Source: Chryseosolibacter sp044507775 (GTDB lineage: Bacteria; Bacteroidota; Bacteroidia; Cytophagales; Cyclobacteriaceae). Taken from it: a stretch of DNA of 64,000 nucleotides. The notes beneath the pieces were generated by a model, which was not told the DNA's origin, searched no databases, and worked only from the letters and a program-made list of their open reading frames with translations. Where the stretch lies: positions 109,257-173,256 of the forward strand of contig JBIQIY010000011.1 of assembly GCA_044507775.1 (NCBI GenBank), read 5' to 3'. This document shows positions 62,929 to 64,000 of the stretch, one piece after another; within the stretch, counting starts at the first letter, position 1, and every line of letters starts with the position of its first letter. The position numbers were made by a program, and so were the translations under genes.

Positions 62929-63176
62929 CATTAATGAACGAACCCATCAAGCGGGCAGAGATCAGACCTAAATACTGCCGCTTCAAGAAAAATGGTATCA
63001 AGTATATTGACTACAAGGATCCTGACTTCTTGTTAAAGTTTATCAATGAACAGGGTAAGATCCTGCCGCGCCGGCTTACCGGCACGAGCCTGAAATTTCA
63101 GAAGAAAGTTGCACAGGCCGTCAAGCGTGCACGTCACCTGGCGATCCTTCCCTATGTAGGTGATTCATTGAAGTAG
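62925..63176 (+). CDS. rpsR: 30S ribosomal protein S18
   Basis: 83 aa. RPKYCRFKKNGIKYIDYKDP, FINEQGKILPRRLTGTSLKF and AVKRARHLAILPY are the standard S18 blocks. It pairs with S6 on the platform of the 30S subunit. ATGA overlap with rpsF; an ATG at 62934 is the alternative start. rplI follows 26 bp later. Confidence 0.96.
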   Translation: MTLMNEPIKRAEIRPKYCRFKKNGIKYIDYKDPDFLLKFINEQGKILPRRLTGTSLKFQKKVAQAVKRARHLAILPYVGDSLK

Positions 63177-63202
63177 TTTTTAACCAACAAACGAACACAA
63201 AC

Positions 63203-63646
63203 ATGGAAGTTATACTGAAACAGGATATTTCCGGTCTTGGCTATAAGAATGACATTGTCAAGGTCAAAGCGGGTTATGGCAGGAATTATCTGATTCCGAA
63301 TGGTTACGCGTTGATCGCCAGCGATTCAAACCGCAGGCTGGTAACGGAGAACGTTCGCCAGATGGCGCACAAGGCCGAAAAGCTGAAGCAGGATGCTCAG
63401 GACCTCGCAGCACGAGTAGGTGATTTTGTTGCCGAGATCAAGACGAAAGCTGGTGAAAGCGGTAAGATCTTTGGTGCCGTTACGGCGCTCCAGATCTCTG
63501 ACGCTCTCAAGGCTAAGGGATTTGATATCGATCGCAAAAAGGTAATCCTGAAGGAAAACCCGAAGCAGCTGGGCACGTATCCCGCGGTACTCGATCTTCA
63601 CAAAGAAGTAAAGCACGAGATCAAGGTGGTTGTTACCTCCGAATAA
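63203..63646 (+). CDS. rplI: 50S ribosomal protein L9
   Basis: 147 aa. EVILKQDISGLGYKNDIVKV and GYGRNYLIPNGYALIASDSN form the N-terminal domain. A helical linker and the C-terminal domain (GKIFGAVTALQISDALKAKG; GTYPAVLDLHKEVKHEIKV) follow. Last gene of the S6-S18-L9 operon, ended by a strong terminator. Confidence 0.96.
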   Translation: MEVILKQDISGLGYKNDIVKVKAGYGRNYLIPNGYALIASDSNRRLVTENVRQMAHKAEKLKQDAQDLAARVGDFVAEIKTKAGESGKIFGAVTALQISDALKAKGFDIDRKKVILKENPKQLGTYPAVLDLHKEVKHEIKVVVTSE

Positions 63647-63670
63647 CAGGACACCCCACTAAAATAACGA

Positions 63671-63702
63671 AGCCGTTCCGCTGATACCGGAACGGCTTTT
63701 TT
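63671..63702 (+). terminator. Rho-independent terminator of the rpsF-rpsR-rplI operon
   Basis: Perfect 10-bp stem AGCCGTTCCG (63671-63680) with CGGAACGGCT (63688-63697), loop CTGATAC, then six T. Confidence 0.95.
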
Positions 63703-63703
63703 C

Positions 63704-63912
63704 GTGAGTGGTGAGTGGTGAGTGGTGAGTGGGGGAACTTCGTGAGACGTCAGACGTGAGACGTGAGGGGTGTGTGCGACTCATCGTTTTGCTCTTCTAC
63801 CTCTGTGCGTTGCTTCATTATGAGATGTCTACGCGAGAGCTTCGTTATGCGCTGTGCACTACCGAGAAAAGGCTGCAACCCGACAAGGCCTGCAAACCGT
63901 CTCACGTCTCAC
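63704..63912. repeat. Heptad arrays after rplI with an inverted counterpart
   Basis: Four exact GTGAGTG units (63704-63731), then GTGAGAC, GTCAGAC, GTGAGAC, GTGAGGG (63742-63769). About 130 bp later GTCTCAC occurs twice (63899-63912), the reverse complement of GTGAGAC. CCCGACAAGGCC at 63879-63890 matches the core found twice in the trpB-trpA spacer. The open frame 63729-63941 crosses the arrays and has no protein character. The last 88 bases show nothing recognisable. Confidence 0.88.
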
Positions 63913-64000
63913 GATTAACCTTCAACGAAATTCCAGCCTAGTCACGAGATCCTTCCTTTAGGTTTGAATCAATATCTACATCTAAAGAAGATAATCATCG

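Noticed and set aside
63729..63941. 70-codon frame after rplI
   Set aside because: It runs across the heptad arrays and their inverted copy, and the product is not protein-like.

Overview
The window looks like one chromosomal stretch of a Bacteroidota bacterium, probably of the Cytophagales type. The evidence is a SusC/SusD pair, many lipoproteins with acidic residues just after the lipid cysteine, a PorP/SprF-like protein next to a giant PKD protein with a type B (gliding-type) C-terminal sorting domain, and several -7 promoter elements of the form TAnnTTTG. No tRNA, 16S/23S rRNA, CRISPR array, IS element or prophage was seen. The only non-coding RNA gene recognised is the small SRP RNA.

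Layout. 1-668: 3' end of smc. 669-1111: two facing arrays of an 11-12 bp repeat. 1260-9758: nutrient-uptake locus (SusC, SusD, zinc metallohydrolase lipoprotein, DUF4302-like lipoprotein, Calx-beta lipoprotein). 10111-16529: four tandem paralogous lipoproteins sharing a CxxC N-terminal domain; three carry a right-handed beta-helix, one is a stub, and one has three extra PKD-type domains. 16625-20726: small unknown protein, DUF488 protein, cupin, secreted alpha/beta hydrolase with two PKD-type domains, Nudix hydrolase. 21285-26838: AI-2E-type permease, cysE-cysM, small unknown protein, thioredoxin, S41 protease. 26821-33827: complete trp operon (leader-E-G-D-C-F-B-A) on the minus strand, preceded by the ribosomal protein THX gene. 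34130-39182: acetyltransferase, small protein, SRP RNA, transaldolase-like aldolase, ftsE, anti-sigma/ECF sigma pair, CCA-adding enzyme. 39281-45031: type IX secretion-linked PorP and PKD adhesin, membrane protein. 45209-55586: housekeeping genes (pyrG, yidC, parA, parB, DUF5683 protein, dapB, lepB, ung, apaG, methyltransferase). 55688-62354: coiled-coil membrane protein and a planctomycete-type trio (DUF1549/DUF1553 cytochrome protein, DUF1501 protein, DUF2231-cytochrome-LRR protein). 62545-63646: rpsF-rpsR-rplI.

The strongest regulatory find is a classical trp transcription attenuator. It has a 23-codon leader peptide with three consecutive Trp codons (33756-33827, minus), a protector hairpin overlapping them, an antiterminator pairing of 9 of 10 bases, and a perfect 15-bp terminator stem, all just upstream of trpE and starting 3 nt after the THX stop codon.

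The second theme is intergenic repeat structure. After trpB, trpG, yidC and ung, tandem 7-bp units begin exactly with the stop codon, so that the stop codon is the first three bases of the first unit. Related heptads follow rplI, and a CCCGACRARGCC core is shared between the trpB-trpA spacer and the region after rplI. Together with the smc-susC facing arrays and a duplicated 40-bp palindrome-bearing repeat between trpG and trpD, this suggests a dispersed, possibly undescribed class of 3'-end-associated repeats.

All calls come from reading the sequence and from family knowledge. No database search or folding program was run.
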